From the NCBI GenBank assembly GCA_018240565.1, contig JAFEFO010000041.1, positions 1 through 64,000 of the forward strand: DNA of 64,000 nt. Direction: 5' to 3'. Positions 63,928 through 64,000 of this stretch are shown piece by piece; within the stretch, counting starts at the first letter, position 1; every line of letters starts with the position of its first letter. The translations under genes were made by a program, and so were the position numbers. The notes under the pieces are model-generated. The model was not told the DNA's origin. It saw only the letters and a list, made by a program, of their open reading frames with translations, and did not search any database. The stretch is from Pseudomonadota bacterium (GTDB lineage Bacteria > Pseudomonadota > Gammaproteobacteria > Xanthomonadales > Rhodanobacteraceae).

Positions 63928-64000
63928 TCAGGCTTCGGCGATTCCCGCGCGGCCGCGCAGGATCGCGGCGAGCACGTCCGGCGCGTAGTCGAAGGAATCG
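63928..64000 (-). CDS. C-terminal end of an unidentified protein (partial)
   Basis: A minus-strand frame enters from the right edge and stops at 63928-63930. Only 24 residues are visible, ending DYAPDVLAAILRGRAGIAEA. This is too short to identify the family. Confidence 0.5.
   Translation of the reverse strand, partial: DSFDYAPDVLAAILRGRAGIAEA

Overview
The window is GC-rich chromosomal DNA from a Gram-negative gammaproteobacterium, most likely of the Lysobacterales (Xanthomonadales), Rhodanobacteraceae/Dokdonella-like. The evidence is the mix of zapE, hrpB, comM, ubiK and tatD with RND efflux genes, CadC-like winged-helix/TPR regulators, delta-60 and other secreted proteins ending in an IFxDGFE tail, a fused indolepyruvate oxidoreductase, a pyruvate dehydrogenase E2/E3 locus whose E3 carries a lipoyl domain, and palindromic repeats of the kind common in xanthomonads. 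No rRNA, tRNA, prophage, IS transposase or CRISPR array was recognised.

Layout. 1-10.4 kb: tail of a DUF885 gene, membrane cytochrome c, alpha/beta hydrolase, zapE, an RND efflux pair whose adaptor gene is frameshifted, icd, a methyltransferase-like lipoprotein gene broken by a 14-bp tandem duplication, rluE and a small XRE regulator. 10.4-17.4 kb: an orphan MotA/MotB-like pair, hrpB, a secreted protein and tatD. 17.4-23 kb: two tandem, mosaic-identical winged-helix/TPR regulators and a TPR/2OG-Fe(II) oxygenase. 23-29 kb: a secreted-protein cluster (beta-helix, PD40 propeller, delta-60). Its two transcription units are each preceded by GCTTGGG repeats phased at 11 bp.

29-36.3 kb: a YadGH-type ABC transporter, a ferredoxin-NADP reductase, then an apparently autoregulated operon: operator pair, membrane protein, XRE repressor, TAP-like hydrolase, ABC ATPase, small ORF and ABC permease. 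36.3-37.9 kb: a lower-GC island of three unrecognised genes (one possibly of uracil-DNA-glycosylase fold) abutting the 3' end of comM. 37.9-44.3 kb: comM, ubiK, a PII protein, a DUF3224 protein and the 1166-residue indolepyruvate ferredoxin oxidoreductase. 44.3-49 kb: a HipA-like protein with a fused HTH, a serine carboxypeptidase, a Dph6-like ATP pyrophosphatase and an AbrB/Doc toxin-antitoxin pair. 49-51 kb: a histidine kinase and a double-receiver response regulator. 51-56.3 kb: M48 protease, aceF, an unknown gene and lpdA. 56.3-63.5 kb: a propeller-sensor kinase and LuxR-type regulator followed by two secreted-protein genes, the second zincin-like, ending at a strong terminator. The right edge holds a monooxygenase-fold gene and the tail of an unknown gene.

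Two themes stand out. Palindromic repeat elements occur between genes and also in frame inside three genes (hrpB, aceF, lpdA). Several regulatory sites can be read directly: the XRE operator pair, the AbrB/Doc palindrome, the repeats before the HipA-like gene, and the 11-bp phased repeats before the secreted-protein units. Two genes are frameshifted; each break is explained by one local insertion or duplication, so they may be recent mutations or assembly errors.
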